In this document: positions 1-12,048 of the stretch, piece after piece
How positions within the stretch are numbered: the stretch's first letter is position 1
Layout of the letters: every line of letters starts with the position of its first letter
Origin: Stichopus chloronotus
Lineage: Eukaryota > Echinodermata > Holothuroidea > Aspidochirotida > Stichopodidae
Assembly (NCBI GenBank): GCA_021234535.1
Contig: CM037850.1
Location: forward strand, 372,001-436,000
Direction: 5' to 3'
DNA length: 64,000 bases
Program-made: the position numbers and the translations under genes
The notes under the pieces: model-generated
Told to the model about the DNA's origin: nothing
The model's input: the letters and a program-made list of their open reading frames with translations, nothing else
The model's database searches: none

Positions 1-2567
1 ATCAAGCCATGCTGCGTGGGTGTGTTGCGTCGCTATGTACTGTATGTATGCTGTGTACATGTATACGTACTAACTGTATGAAAGCACTCGGTTCTCATTA
101 ATTGCACAGAGAATCTTGTGCTGAGTTCGGAAGAAATAAAAAAAAACACTAAAACCGACGGAGATGAAATTGTGCACGAGTTCTGCGCGAATCATCCTTG
201 GGCACTGGGGTTTATAGGGTGTGTAGGGCGGCTGAAGTGTGCCTAAAAGCAAACTGGCAGTAATTTCTGGTTATTTGCGTGGTCGTGGGGGATATACTGG
301 ACATCGTGGTTTATTGCCATACATGCCTATTTGCCTATGTGAGTATCGATAGCAGTGACGATCAACAGAGCTTCTTTTAATACTTGTTTAACAGCATTTT
401 CCCTGGTCTCCCTCATTTATTTTGTTTCTCTGAAGATTTCCCGGATTTTTTCCCGTTTTTTTTTGTTAAAAAAAAAATGTGTCCCGAAACACAGGATTCC
501 CTGCGAGCGTCGCCGATTTCCCACGAACCAGGTTGGATAGGTTCGCAAGGTTTTCCAACCCTGGTCCCCTTAGACCCCTTCCCCAGGACGGTGATCACAG
601 ATTACCCGGCTCTCAAAATGGTCTGGTGACAACCCTGCTCGTCGTCGTTCCACAGTAGTGAGGTGATACTCATTTACACAAATTGAGGTTCATGCCCTCT
701 TTTTAAGTTATTTCCACATTGTGAATGTGCAGTGATTTGCCAACAACACAGTACTGATGTATTTGACTGACATTAAAACATGTAACTAAGTACAACTGTT
801 GTCACACTCTGAACTATTGTAGTGTGGTAACCACGAGCTGGATGTGCACTGTACACAGGTCCCTCTGCTCTTTACAAAGGGTTGGGTTTAAGATTAGCAA
901 TGCTAGACTGCACATTTGACATTGACTGTTTGACTTTTAGTTTGTACTTATGACTGTGCCATAACGCAAGTCCTTTTTTGTTAAGTGCTGCTTTAAGTCC
1001 ATAGCTGTGTATCTTGCAATATGTTGTCTACTGTATGTTAGATGTGATCAATGGCATTGTTCTTGTTGATTGCATTTATGCTGTGTATTATAGTAGTGGT
1101 GTAAGTATTTGAAAAGAAAACAACTTGAATGGTCTGAGTATTCTGGGAATACTTTCTTCCTTGTTTACATAAACTCATTATTTAACTAGCTACATGTATT
1201 CTTGAATGAATAAATCCATTGACCCTTGAGATGTTCTTCAGTGGACAGTGTTCCAAACTCCAGGGATCCGTCGCACACTATGAAATATTGTGGACTACAT
1301 ATTGTTGAAGGAGTATCTGTATTATGATACTGCTGGCTTTTTGGCTGGTCCAGTGGTGTTGTATAATCTTGTGTGGGTGGGCAGGCTTGTGTAGGAGGGC
1401 ATTGGTTTGACACAAAGGTCAGTCATTCCTGAAAATTGATGAATTGATTGAAATCAGTTTTCACCATTCCACTCATTTGGTCAGTGTGTGTACTCTCAAC
1501 ACATTGCATGTTGTTGTGATGCAGCAGGTACTACTGTATGTACTGTAGCTTACACATTGGACTGAGTGCAGATTCATGTGTTGATCAGTGATAGTGGTAC
1601 AATAAATTTGAAATCGTACACATCCATTGCCAGACATTGCATGACATATTGTACTTTCTTGGCAGTAATACAGTGTGTGGGAGCCTTGAGATATTGACTG
1701 CCCAGCCACATTTAGCAGTGACTGAATGGGGACTGAAGTAACCATTTTGAAACTCAGATCGTGTACCAAACGTAGTATGAGTTTCAAATATTTGGGCAGG
1801 TGCAAGCAAATGAATTTGGACCTTAGACTGTACATTAGAAGTTTCAAACTGATTTTCATGTATCACAAATTGTGATTGCACATTTGTAAAATTCCTACAG
1901 TTATGTGTTTTAATCCCATCAGTACTTGCATGTACAAGCATTTTTGCAAACTTTTGACAGGGTGCAAGAGTATGTAACCATCACATGGTCAGTTCACAGT
2001 ATCTTGCCTTAGTTTCAATGTTGTGTATGCACACATACTTTACATGTACTGTATTGCACACCAGAGTTGTGGAATTTCTGTTTGGACAACTACTGTACAT
2101 AGTACATGGCAGCTGCTGTGTTTTAACCAAGTGGTGTCATGAGCAGATGTTCTTGAGGTTTACTGATGGTGCTCAGAGGCCAGGATTTGTCATGGCACTG
2201 TATCTGAACATCAGAGAACATCAGCTAGATCTCCATCTAGCAGGGCATATAGTAAGTTCTGTTTGTTGTTACTTCACAAAAAGTTCACCAAATTTGGTCG
2301 TACTGTCAATGAGCAAGAGAAGTGGTCAGTGGCTACTATGGTTATGAGGACCCTGACATTGCATTTACTGTATCTTAACAGCACAGCTTATGAAGTCCTA
2401 TTAATTTTGATCCATTTTAGTTGTAGGTCAATGTGTAAGTCTGTTAAATGTAAGTTTGCTTTTCACTATATCAGTGAATTGCTTACTCTTTTTACAGTGT
2501 ACCTGTGCAAAGTGTGTAATACTACTACAATGTTCATTTTACTGTAGTATAGGTCAGTAGGCACTGT
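1..2567. other. Non-coding flank, no gene found
   Basis: No reading frame here resembles a protein and no exon with credible splice borders was found. The stretch is AT- and TG-rich, with a T-run and A-run near 450-475 and a more CpG-containing patch at about 480-610. The heptamer TACTGTA recurs (for example near 40, 1031, 1533, 2048 and 2368). The missing first exon of the phosphatase-subunit gene was looked for here and not seen. Confidence 0.6.
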
Positions 2568-2571
2568 TTTT

Positions 2572-3827
2572 GATTCCTTGCAGAAGGCAGAGGGAATCTA
2601 TGCATAGTGTGTATGTATGTACATGTATGTATGTGACGCTTTGTTGTAAACATGATATCTCAAGAAGGGTAAACTTGATTGACCTCATACTTATTGTGTG
2701 GGTTATACTAAGTACAGTATTAAAGATGACTCCTACTGTTTTTGGTGGACATCAAAGGTTATTTGAGGTCACTAGAGGTCAAGCTGTGAAAAACTTTTGA
2801 ACACGTACATGGGTAACCTTCACTGACATCATACTTGGTGAGTGAGTTGGTCATACTGAGTAGGTGATCTCTATTATTTTAGGTGGAGGTCAAGTCATTG
2901 AGGTCACTGGCGGTCAAACTGTGAAAACCTTGTAAACATGATATCTCAAGGAGGGAAGCTTGTAAAAATCTCATATTTGGTATGTAGGTGTACCACATTT
3001 AGTAGAAGAACCCTATTGTTTTTGGTGTAGGTCAAAGGTCATTTGGGGTCAACAGGGGTCAAATTGTGAAAACCACTTAATCAAGATATCTCAAGAAAGG
3101 AAGCTTGTAGAGATCTCATATTTGGTATGTAGGTGTACCACTTTGAGTAGAGGAACCCTATTGTTTTTGGTGGAGGTCAAAGGTCATTTGGGGTCAACAG
3201 GGGTCAAATTGTGAAAACCTTCAAAACAGGATATCTCAAAAAGGGAAGCTTGAACAGATGTCATATGAAGTGTGTAGGTGTATCTTATTGAGTACACGAA
3301 CGCCATTATTTTAATGGAGCTCAACAAGACTTGGGACCTTCTCTGTAGCTAACCAGATAGAGCCTAGCCAATACATGTATTTCTAAATGTTGTGCCTTAC
3401 CCTTACAGTAGAGGAACAGACTAAACAGTAGAGGACTAGACTAAGATTTTGAAGTAAACTTTGATCCAAGTTGCTTGAAAATGTGCTTTATGTTGCCTGA
3501 TATATTGCTAAACTTAATTTGGGTCATCAGGAACAGGATGGCATATTTTACACTAGAACTTTGTACATTCAACTTAAAAGTAGTGTGGAGAATGTTTCAC
3601 CACATAACAGTGTTACGACAAACCAATAACTCAACAAATCCAAGAATTTGAGACCAAGCTCAATCATATTGGCTCATAGTCTCAGGGGATGGGTTGAAAG
3701 AACTCTCATATTTCATATAAAGCATACGTAGCTTATTGTGACACATACTAATGCTATTTCATCAGATTCAGAAAAAAATTTCTCTTAAACAGATCATCGA
3801 AACCACAATGCATTTCTGCATTCTGGT
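2572..3827 (+). mobile_element. Helentron-like element A, chimeric (family 1 head, family 2 tail)
   Basis: The 5' end is preceded by TTTTT and starts with a degenerate palindrome (GATTCCTTGC arm, partner GGGAATC), then a TG microsatellite and tandem core units. The first units (to about 2930) have family 1 wording (GACATCATACTTGG, GGTCACTGG). From about 2940 the units are family 2 (GGAAGCTTG, CTCATATTTGG, GGTCAACAGGGG). The 3' end is the family 2 end: ATCATCGAAACC at about 3795-3806, a hairpin AATGCA/TGCATT and CTGG-T. About 370 bp at 3320-3690 is unrelated to the core and may be a further insertion. No intact protein is encoded. Confidence 0.75.
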
Positions 3828-5219
3828 TGATTCCTTGCTGAAGGCAGGCAAGGAATCTATGCGATGGTGATGTGTGTGTGTGTGCGTATGTGCGTGTGTA
3901 TGTGACGCCTTTGCTTGTAAACACGATATCTCAAGAAGGGTAACTCTGAGGGATTTTCAACTTGGCATGTAGATTACCCATATGATATAGAAGGTCCCTA
4001 TTGTTCTTGGTGAGGGTCAAAGGTCATTTGAGGTCACCAGAGGTCAGAATGTGAAAACCTTGCAAACAAGATATCTCCAGAAGGGTAACTGTGACTGATG
4101 TGATACTTGTTGTGTGGGTTGGTCATATTAAGTGGATGGTCCCTATTGTTTTGGGGTGAAGGTCAAAGGTCATATGAGGTCACCAGAGGTCAAACTAAAA
4201 ACATTGTAAACACCATATCTCCAGAAGGATAACTGTGACTGATGTGATACTTAATGTGTGGGTTGGCCATATTGAGTGGATGGTCCCTGTTGTTTTGGGG
4301 TGAAGGTCAAAGGTCATTTGAGGTCACCAGAGGTCAAACTGTAAAAACCTTGTAAACACTATATCTCCAGAAAGGTAACTGACTGATGTGATACTTGGTA
4401 TGTGGGTTGGTCATATTGAGTAGATGGAACCTATCGTTTGTGGTCGAGGTCAAAAGTCATTTGAGGCCACCAGAGGTCAAACTGTAAAAACCTTGTAAAC
4501 ACAGTATCTCCTGAAGGGTAACTGTGACTGATGTCATACTTAGTGTGTTGGTTAGACATATTGAGTAGATGATCCCTATTGGTTTTGGTTGAGGTCAAAG
4601 GTCATTTGAGGTCATCAGAGGCCAAACTGTAAAAACCTTGTAAACACCATATTTCCAGAAGGGTTACTGTGACTGATGTCATACGTAATGTGTGGGTTGG
4701 TCATATTAGGCAGATGATCCCTACCGTTTTTGATCGAGGTCAAAGGTCATTTGAGGTCACCAGAGGCCAACTGTAAAAACCTTGTAAACAAAATATCTCC
4801 AAAAGGGTAACCATGACTGATGAAATACTTGGTATGTGGGTTAGAAATAATAAGCAGAAGATCACTGTTGTTTTGGTTGAGGTCAAAGGTCATTTGAGGT
4901 CACCAGAGGTCAAACTGTAAAAACCTTGTAAACACAATACTGTATCTCCAGTGTAACTGTGACTGATGTCATACTTGTTGTGTATATTGGTCATATTAAG
5001 TAGATGATCCCTATTGTTTGTGGTCTAGGTCAAAGATCATTTCCGTTCACCAGAAGTCAACCTGTAAAAACCTTGTAAACACAATATCTTAAAGGGTTAT
5101 TAATGTGGTGTTTTAAGAACAATAACTGTAGTTGATCTCATACTTCTCATGTGGATAATTCATGTTTGTTATAATATAGCCATGTCGCAAGGAATCACAA
5201 AGCCTTTTGGCTTTCTGGT
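3828..5219 (+). mobile_element. Helentron-like element B, family 1, full length
   Basis: It begins directly after the CTGG-T of element A with the arm GATTCCTTGC and its partner GCAAGGAATC. A TG microsatellite (3868-3900) follows, then eight core units. The GGTCAA landmarks at 4015, 4161, 4305, 4448, 4593, 4738, 4881 and 5028 are spaced 143-147 bp. The 3' end has GCAAGGAATCA at about 5187, a hairpin AAAGCC-TTTT-GGCTTT and CTGG-T at 5215-5219. The 5' arm and its 3' subterminal inverted copy are the asymmetric terminal inverted repeats known from Helentrons. It contains no coding region. Confidence 0.8.
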
Positions 5220-6250
5220 TAATCCTTGCCAAAGGCAGGCAAGGAGTCTGTGATGGAGATGATGTGTGTGTGCATGTATGTGTGTTTATGTGATGCTTTC
5301 CCTTGTAAACATGATATCTCAAGAAGCGAAAGTTGCTTGAACTTCAATTTCAAAGTTGGTGTGTAAGTAGTCCATAGGAGTTGATGGTCCCTATTCTTTT
5401 TCAGGTATGTCAAAGGTCATTTGAGGTCACTGGAAGGGATAGTCTGAAAACCTATTAAGGAGGATATCTTAGCAACTGGAAGTTGCTGGAACTTCAAACC
5501 TAAACAATGGTAGCACTTGATAAGTAGATGATCTCTGTCAAGTTTTAATGGGGTCAAAGGTCACATGAGGTCAGTTGAGAAAATAGCTTGAAAACCTTGT
5601 AAACATGGTACAGTATCTCAATGAGGGAAAGTGACTTGAACTTCAAAGTTGGTGTGTAGGTAGTCCATTGTGAGTAGAGGGTCCCTATTATTTTTCAAGT
5701 AGGTCAAAGGTCATTTTAGGTCACCAGTGGGAAAGCCTAAAAACCTATTAAGGAGGATGCCTCAGTAACTCAAAGTTGCTAGAACTTGAAATGTAACATA
5801 TTGGCAGCATTTGATAAGTAGATGATCTCTGTCAAGTTTTTGTGAGGTGAAAGGTCACATGGAGTCAGTAGAGGACATAGCTTGAAAATCTTGTAAACAT
5901 ATTATCCCAGTGAGGGAAAGTTGCTTGAAGTTGGCTTGTAGGTAGTCCATTGTGAGTAGATGATCCGTAACCTTCTCCAGGTAGGTCAAAGGTCATTTGA
6001 GGTCACCAGCTCGAGAAAATCTGAAAACCTACTAAGTAAGGTATCTTAGCTGCTCCAACTTCAAACTCTTTACCTTGGTTGCTCTTGATGATAAGATGAT
6101 CTCTGTCAAGTTTTAGGGAGTTCAAAGGTCACACAAGGTCAGCAGAGGTCATAGTTAAGAAACATTGTGAACACTGTATCTCAAGAAGAAAAAGTTGCTG
6201 GAACTTCAAACTTAGTGTATAGTGTGGCCATTGTGAGTAGATGATCCAGG
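5220..6250 (+). mobile_element. Helentron-like element C, family 1 variant, 3' end missing
   Basis: It abuts the end of element B. The 5' palindrome is AATCCTTGCC with partner GGCAAGGAGT, followed by a TG tract. The core alternates two kinds of unit (GAAAGTTGCTTGAACTTC and CTGGAAGTTGCTGGAAC), so its higher-order period is about twice that of elements A and B. Similarity stops near 6250 without the usual hairpin and CTGG, so the copy looks 3'-truncated. Related sequence recurs at 54775-55205. Confidence 0.65.
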
Positions 6251-8273
6251 GCTATGTAATCAATATCACAAGCACTTTTCTATATAAATTTGCCTAACAA
6301 TATTTCAATATATCTACTGTATTTATGGGTAACCCAGGTACCTGAATGGCATTTTATTACCCAAATCCAAAATTACGCCCCGATACCTTGATCAAGTGAA
6401 AAGCGACACAACCTCTGTGTGAACATACTGTGTTAGATTGCTATTAAATTTTACATTACCATACACAGCAAGTAGCTCAAAATGGAATTTTCTTCTTTTT
6501 CTCAAGGAAAATACAGTAGGTGGTTGTATTCATGAGGTACTGTATAGTGGAGTGTATAATGTACTGGTATGATTCCTTCACACAAATGTGATAGTATGTG
6601 GAAATACCAATGTTAACCATTTTTGTTGGGTACTGGGGTAGCTGACAAGTGTGAGGAAAAATGACCTGATTCCGAGTTTTAGGAATCAATGAAATCACTA
6701 GCAATATCATAGGGGTAATGCGTCTTGTCAAAACTTTCTTATGTGGGATCTCGCGGTCGCTCGCCGGAAGACGCTGTGAAAAGCACCCATTGTCAGGAGG
6801 AGATACTCCCGAGTGGACGAGCGGCATATAGCAAAATCAAAGCTGGTTGTGGGTGGACGACTTTCCTTTCATAATTTAAGTGCTCTGGTATAGAGTAAAA
6901 TTGGAAAGGAGATAATCAGCAACAGTTCCGTAATCTGACAGCGGTGGCACGGTTGCATTGTGTCGCAGGTTATTAATCGTATAATGGCTATTTATGAATA
7001 AAAGCTCTGATCAATAGCGTACTGTAGACCTGACCAGTTAGCTAGTCTGTTCGCAGGTATACAGATATTAGGTTGTTAGGCTAAATACAGAGAGCACATA
7101 CATACAGTCGTCATATGCATCTGTAAGATACGTAGATAATGTAGGCCTGCGTATGAAAGTTTCGTCAGCAGATAATAAGCTGCATGCGCAATATAGCCTA
7201 TTACTTGTAATTCATTATGGCCTGTACCCCGCTTTTGTTGGATGAAAGTACATCAGCGTGTACTGGCTTAACTGCAAAATAAAGAGCCTGTTTATACCTC
7301 TTCTCCATCTTGTCCTTCCTCAATTTTTTTTTTTTGCAAGACTTAGAAGTTTTAACATATAGCTTTAAGAAATAGGCCTACTATCATGAGGTTGTCGAAA
7401 TATTTTTTTTTAACTGGAACATTACCAAACGTTGGTAAAAATTATATCCAATAAATACGGCTGTCCATTGGTAATCATTTATGGATTAAATGCCTTACTG
7501 TATGTATGGCTTTTTAATTCCCTGCCCAAATCCCAGTTGTAAATTCCAACCGCAAAGTCGGTTTTACATCATATCATGCTTTTAGTGCATCTTCAATGGT
7601 GGTATGTCTCCAGATATAAACGGACATGGCCATTTCAGCCCTGTTTTGATTCATATGGGATAACGCTACTGATTATTATGCATGTGGCATACGTTTCATG
7701 TGGTTATATCTTTCTAATAAATTATCATACCTTACTGCTTAGTACTGTAAGTTCACTTCATATTGAATTATGAATTGTTCCATTATATGTAAAGTACATT
7801 GAATATCTGCATATATAGTGGCAGACGAGTCATCAACATTTCAAACACGAATCTTTCGCTTTTATTATTAATTTGTATAGTCTTTTTACCATTCAAAAAT
7901 CTACATGAGTTTGTTATAACATCATTTATCACTTGACTTATTTTCACATTACATCCTTCATGCATGCAAGGCACTTTCACATCCTTCAAGAAGCAGTTTG
8001 GTGACTAAATTTTGTCCACTATTAATCGATTAACGTAATTTTGTGCTTGGTGTACCTTATTTGAGACCCTAGTGAAGAATTGGGGATTTATAGCATCAAA
8101 GTTGACCACTCTATTTCAGAGGGATTTCACAATTTTAAAAAGAATGCCGACATGTTGGAAATGCATAAAGGGATCAGTTTCTAATGACTGAACATTAGTT
8201 TTTGACTCATCAACAAACTATCAACTTGCATCGTACAACTACATGGCCTCGATAAAATTTGAATGTGAATTTC
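6251..8273. other. Spacer with a CpG-richer patch, possible promoter region
   Basis: No gene was recognised. Base composition changes at about 6735-6990, which holds several CpGs (TCGCGGTCGCTCGCCGG near 6751) in otherwise AT-rich DNA. This would be a reasonable place for the promoter or 5' exon of the gene starting at 8274, but no start site or TATA element can be fixed. The rest is AT-rich with T-runs near 7327 and 7404. Confidence 0.35.
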
Positions 8274-10341
8274 ATGACCGTTGAATGGATTCGACCGAAG
8301 CGCTACGAGGGAGTGGTAGAGAGGATTTCAAAGAGCAGAATTAGGGGAAAAATTGAAAATAACGCCAAAGTCAGAGCCATGTGGCGGGGAAAGCTTCATC
8401 GTGTCAAGATCATCGATGTTGATGGTGAGCTGTTTTTGTTTTTTTTTTTCATATACTGAGCATGTTCCAATCATGTTTGCATGCAAAATTATATATGGCA
8501 AATTGACTTTAAGAACTTAAAAATTCATGTTTTGCAAAACTGGTTGTGAATTTACTAATAGTTACATAAAACACATTTTACAGTTCTTTATGTTGTTTAA
8601 AAGTTTTGATGACTCATTTAGGCCTCATAAAGAGCATCCCATGGAATGGTGTGGTTATAAGAAAGATTGAGTGCTATGACTTGTTTGTCAAGTAGGTCTT
8701 TAAAATCACACGCATAAATAGGCTGTTTGGTAAATTGGTAATTGCTGCACCAAAAAAAATGTCAAAGAAATATTGTCTACGTTCCCGGGTCAGCAACATG
8801 TGTTCAGCATATCAGAGTTCCACAAATGACAGGGAATTCCTTGGGTTACCTCTTAAAGCTATAGGCCTAGAAAGTGTGTGATGCCATATATATTTTTTCG
8901 GTGTAAATGTGAGGTAGTTATACGCTATGAGGATCTGGATCTGAAACCATTGAATAGATATCGAAGTCACTCATTACTAAGTATACTGACTGTCAGAGCC
9001 CCCCACCCCCCCCCCCCCCAAATGTATTGTATGTGTAATATCTTATGTCTTAACTGAAAGATGTTTATTTTTTACAGTAACACCAGACTCAATTTTTGTT
9101 TCTGACCAATTTTTTTTTTGCGTAGGGTGAGTAGTGATGGAATGGATGCAATTGAATTTACGAGTTTGGGTGGAAAAAATTATTCTTGAGCAACACATAT
9201 CTGAATTTCTGTCTGTGTGAGACTTTCTTGACAAGGAGGTTACAGTCTTTCCTTCATTTTGAAATCTGTGTCTGTAAACATTAGATTTAAAACCATGATT
9301 TTATTCTTTAAAAGAAAAAAGCCTTATTTCCCTTTGAGAACACCCCAGGTTATTTCAGTCTTTATTCGATCAGGAAATATTTTGGATAGCATGTAATATG
9401 AGCTAATTGCTTTTTGTACACTTTGTTTTCAGGCTTCCTGTGGGATGACCTCGACGATAAACCGTTGGCACAGACATCAGAAAAGATCATCACCCCTGTC
9501 AAAGGTACCGAAGTACACCATCTTAGTAGTACACAAACTCCGGATCCAAAGACACTCATCCAGTCACAGCCTCAACCCATTTGTCACCTGCGACCTTGGA
9601 CCCACCAATTGAGGTTCCATCACTGCCACCTATGTCACCGACACCGCTTAAGTCTTACCCGACCTTGGATGATACGACAACCGCTACAGCTACTCCTCAA
9701 GTCACAACTACCACCCCTATGTCACCAGCAACCCTGTACCAACCGATTCCATCACCACCACCAATCTCGCCAGTACCTCTTCTCCAATGAGACATGCACT
9801 TGACATCTATGCCAACCACAGTAGAAGATAGCCGCGGGCAAGTGTGTCACCATCATTGACACCTTAAGACCGGTTAATCTAGTCAGTCCAAGAGCAGATC
9901 AAGAGATTTGAGGCCAGGGTACTTAAGGTCTTAGAGGAGAGAGAACACATCATGACCCCATGGAAACTTGCGTCACCAGCATGTGTGGTCATTGATGGGA
10001 AAGCTTTCCTTGGTGTTGGTAGGGCTATCACCATGGTAGCTGCTGCTCTCTACCTCCAGGTGTGGGAAAGGGTTTCAACTGGAAAAGACCTGGTGTTGAA
10101 CCTCATGCCACATGTCACAGGAGAAGAGATGATGACGAAAAGCAATTTCTTTGGAGGACCAGTTTTTAACTGGAAGGGGTGGTTGAACAAGTTCCACCTG
10201 AAGACTTTTCAACCATTTGTGGTCATTGTTTCACAAGCAGAAGTGGAATTTCCATGCTGTTTCTCAACAGACGATGATAGAAAAGCGCTGAGGGACGTTG
10301 TAAATGGAAAGTGCAGGAAAGCAGCCAGGAAGATTAAGTAG
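8274..10341 (+). CDS. Small spliced gene, Tudor-like N-terminus and BEN-like C-terminus
   Basis: A three-exon model is 8274-8424, 9433-9504 and 9887-10341. The first donor is GATG/GTGAGC and its acceptor is TTGTTTTCAG/GC. The second pair (AAAG/GTACCG and AGTCAG/TCC) is weaker. Phases fit and give 225 residues. The N-terminal 50 residues include KVRAMWRGKLHRVKIID, resembling the strand pattern of Tudor/PWWP-like folds. The charged segment QEQIKRFEARVLKVLEERE looks like a short coiled coil. The C-terminal half (LNLMPHVTGEEMMTKSNFFG, later DDDRKALRDVVNGK) weakly resembles a BEN domain, a DNA- or protein-interaction module of chromatin factors. The second intron is odd: it holds an open proline/threonine-rich frame (9530-9789, SPATL and SPTPL repeats). 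It may therefore be coding, with the frame broken by mutation. AATAAA near 11243 could end the transcript. Being a gene is moderately sure; the BEN call is tentative. Confidence 0.45.
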
Positions 10342-11604
10342 TTCTGCTTTTGACATATTTTGTTTTCATCTTTGTTTCTTGCATACCATGTAAAGTTGTT
10401 AGTTCAGTTGTAGTTCTAATTTTTTTAAAGCTTTTACAATTTTTTTTTAAGTTTTCAATCATTTATTTTGCATGTTAAAATGATGAAGTTTTTCTATGAA
10501 AGCATAACATGAAATTTCAATAGTTTAAAGGCTGCATGCAGATTGTTGGTCAGATGATTGTGGGAGGGGTAGATAAGCTCAATATTGGAGGTGGATTTTA
10601 ACTCAAAATGTTGGTTTTCAGTGTACAGGTGATATCTCCTAATTTTTACTCTTTTTTTTTGCAATTTGTTAATGGTATGGTATTGCACTGTTGAAATGAA
10701 GCAAACTTTCTCATTTGGGCCTAGTGAACTAAGTGGGATTGTGGAAGACATACCTGGCTTGGCATCAGTCACATTTTTTTTTAAGTTTTAAAATTTATAA
10801 TTCTGCATGTTGAAATTTAAATTATATTGATACTTTTTTTCTTCTCTGGGAAGGAGTTTTATGGTCGGGAAAAAGCTGGTTTTATCATGTCTGCTAAGTT
10901 GGATCAGGTGCATATGTTTAAAGTGGGAGGGTGGTAGGGAAATCTGTATGACCACATCTCACGTCTTTTTTTATGTGTGTACTTTAACGTTGTATTTCAA
11001 ATTTTAATTGGAAACATGCACTTTTACTGACAGCAAGGCTGTTTTTAACACCAAAAAGATGGAGTCAGATGGGTATTGGGGAGGATTATTAGATATGAAT
11101 AATGAAGTATACATTTTTTGACAATCTGTAATTCTAATTTGAGTAGAAATGACGATAATATGGTTGTTGTAAGGGTAATGGTAATATCAATTTGTATTCA
11201 ATTCTAGATTCAACAGATTTACTTACTGAACTAAATGGTGGCAATAAAGTGATTTGTTTTGTTTCTTATACATTGTAAAATTTTTCCTCTCTTGCCTTTT
11301 TGACTGCTTTTGTAAGTTCAAGCTAATGGGGCCATTTGATGAGGTAGAGCAAGCTAATCTTTCATGTTGATTCATTGAAGCATGCAGATTGAAGTCAAAG
11401 TGGTAAGATCAGCTATTGTATATATCGAATTAAATAGGCCGCAAATCCCAACTGTGATCACACACAAATTTAACTCTTAACAGAGAAAGAATAAAGAAAG
11501 GACTGCAATAAAGCTGTACACAATCTTCAGAGTGGACATTTAATACTATTTAGTATAGATCTACTGTAAGATGGAAAATCATCCTCCATCTTTGTTGGAA
11601 TCCC
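10342..11604. other. Probable 3' UTR and spacer
   Basis: This is T-rich sequence after the stop codon at 10339-10341, with T-runs near 10420, 10441, 10653 and 10775. A canonical AATAAA lies near 11243 in GGCAATAAAGTG, and GT-rich sequence follows. No coding region was seen. Confidence 0.4.
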
Positions 11605-12048
11605 ATGAACCTCAGCAAAATCCTAAGCTTCCAAGGCAGAGCCCTAAAACAGGCTCTCGTCCAATATGGCAGGCCAGCTTTGACCAGCATTCACCCGAAG
11701 CTCATTGCTACTGTTATGTCAATTGTTATGTGTTGAAATTCCACCATTGTTTTGTGTGGCCGGGCTCTGTCCAGTCTGGGAGAACAAGTTCTTTTAGCAG
11801 AACCAGCAATTGCAGAAACCAACCCATCTTTAAATAAGTATGAACACCATTCAATACAGTTGGGTCCTGGCCCTCGAAACCCTCAAAATATTGAACATTT
11901 TATGACATTTCGTGACGCATTACAAGTACCTCATGGAGAGACGGATGAGTATATGCTTCAAGTAGTCAACAATTTGTGCTGCAGCTACATGCTTGGTTCA
12001 AAAACAAATGCCAGGAACCATGGACATCTTTCCCATCCAAAACGATGA
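11605..12048 (+). pseudogene. Unidentified coding-like stretch with one in-frame TGA
   Basis: From ATG 11605 one frame runs to a TGA at 12046-12048, 148 codons in all, interrupted only by TGA at 11734-11736. The residue pattern on both sides looks like real protein (GRALKQALVQYGRPALTSIH before the stop; GRALSSLGEQVLLAEPAIAE and DALQVPHGETDEYMLQVV after it). It reads naturally across the stop. There are no splice borders that would remove the TGA cleanly. I do not recognise the family. A decayed retrocopy or transposon fragment is the simplest reading; an allele-specific or sequencing error cannot be excluded. Confidence 0.35.

Noticed and set aside
8259..8273. Upstream extension of the BEN-like gene to 8259
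   Set aside because: The codon at 8259 is TTG; the first ATG in frame is 8274.
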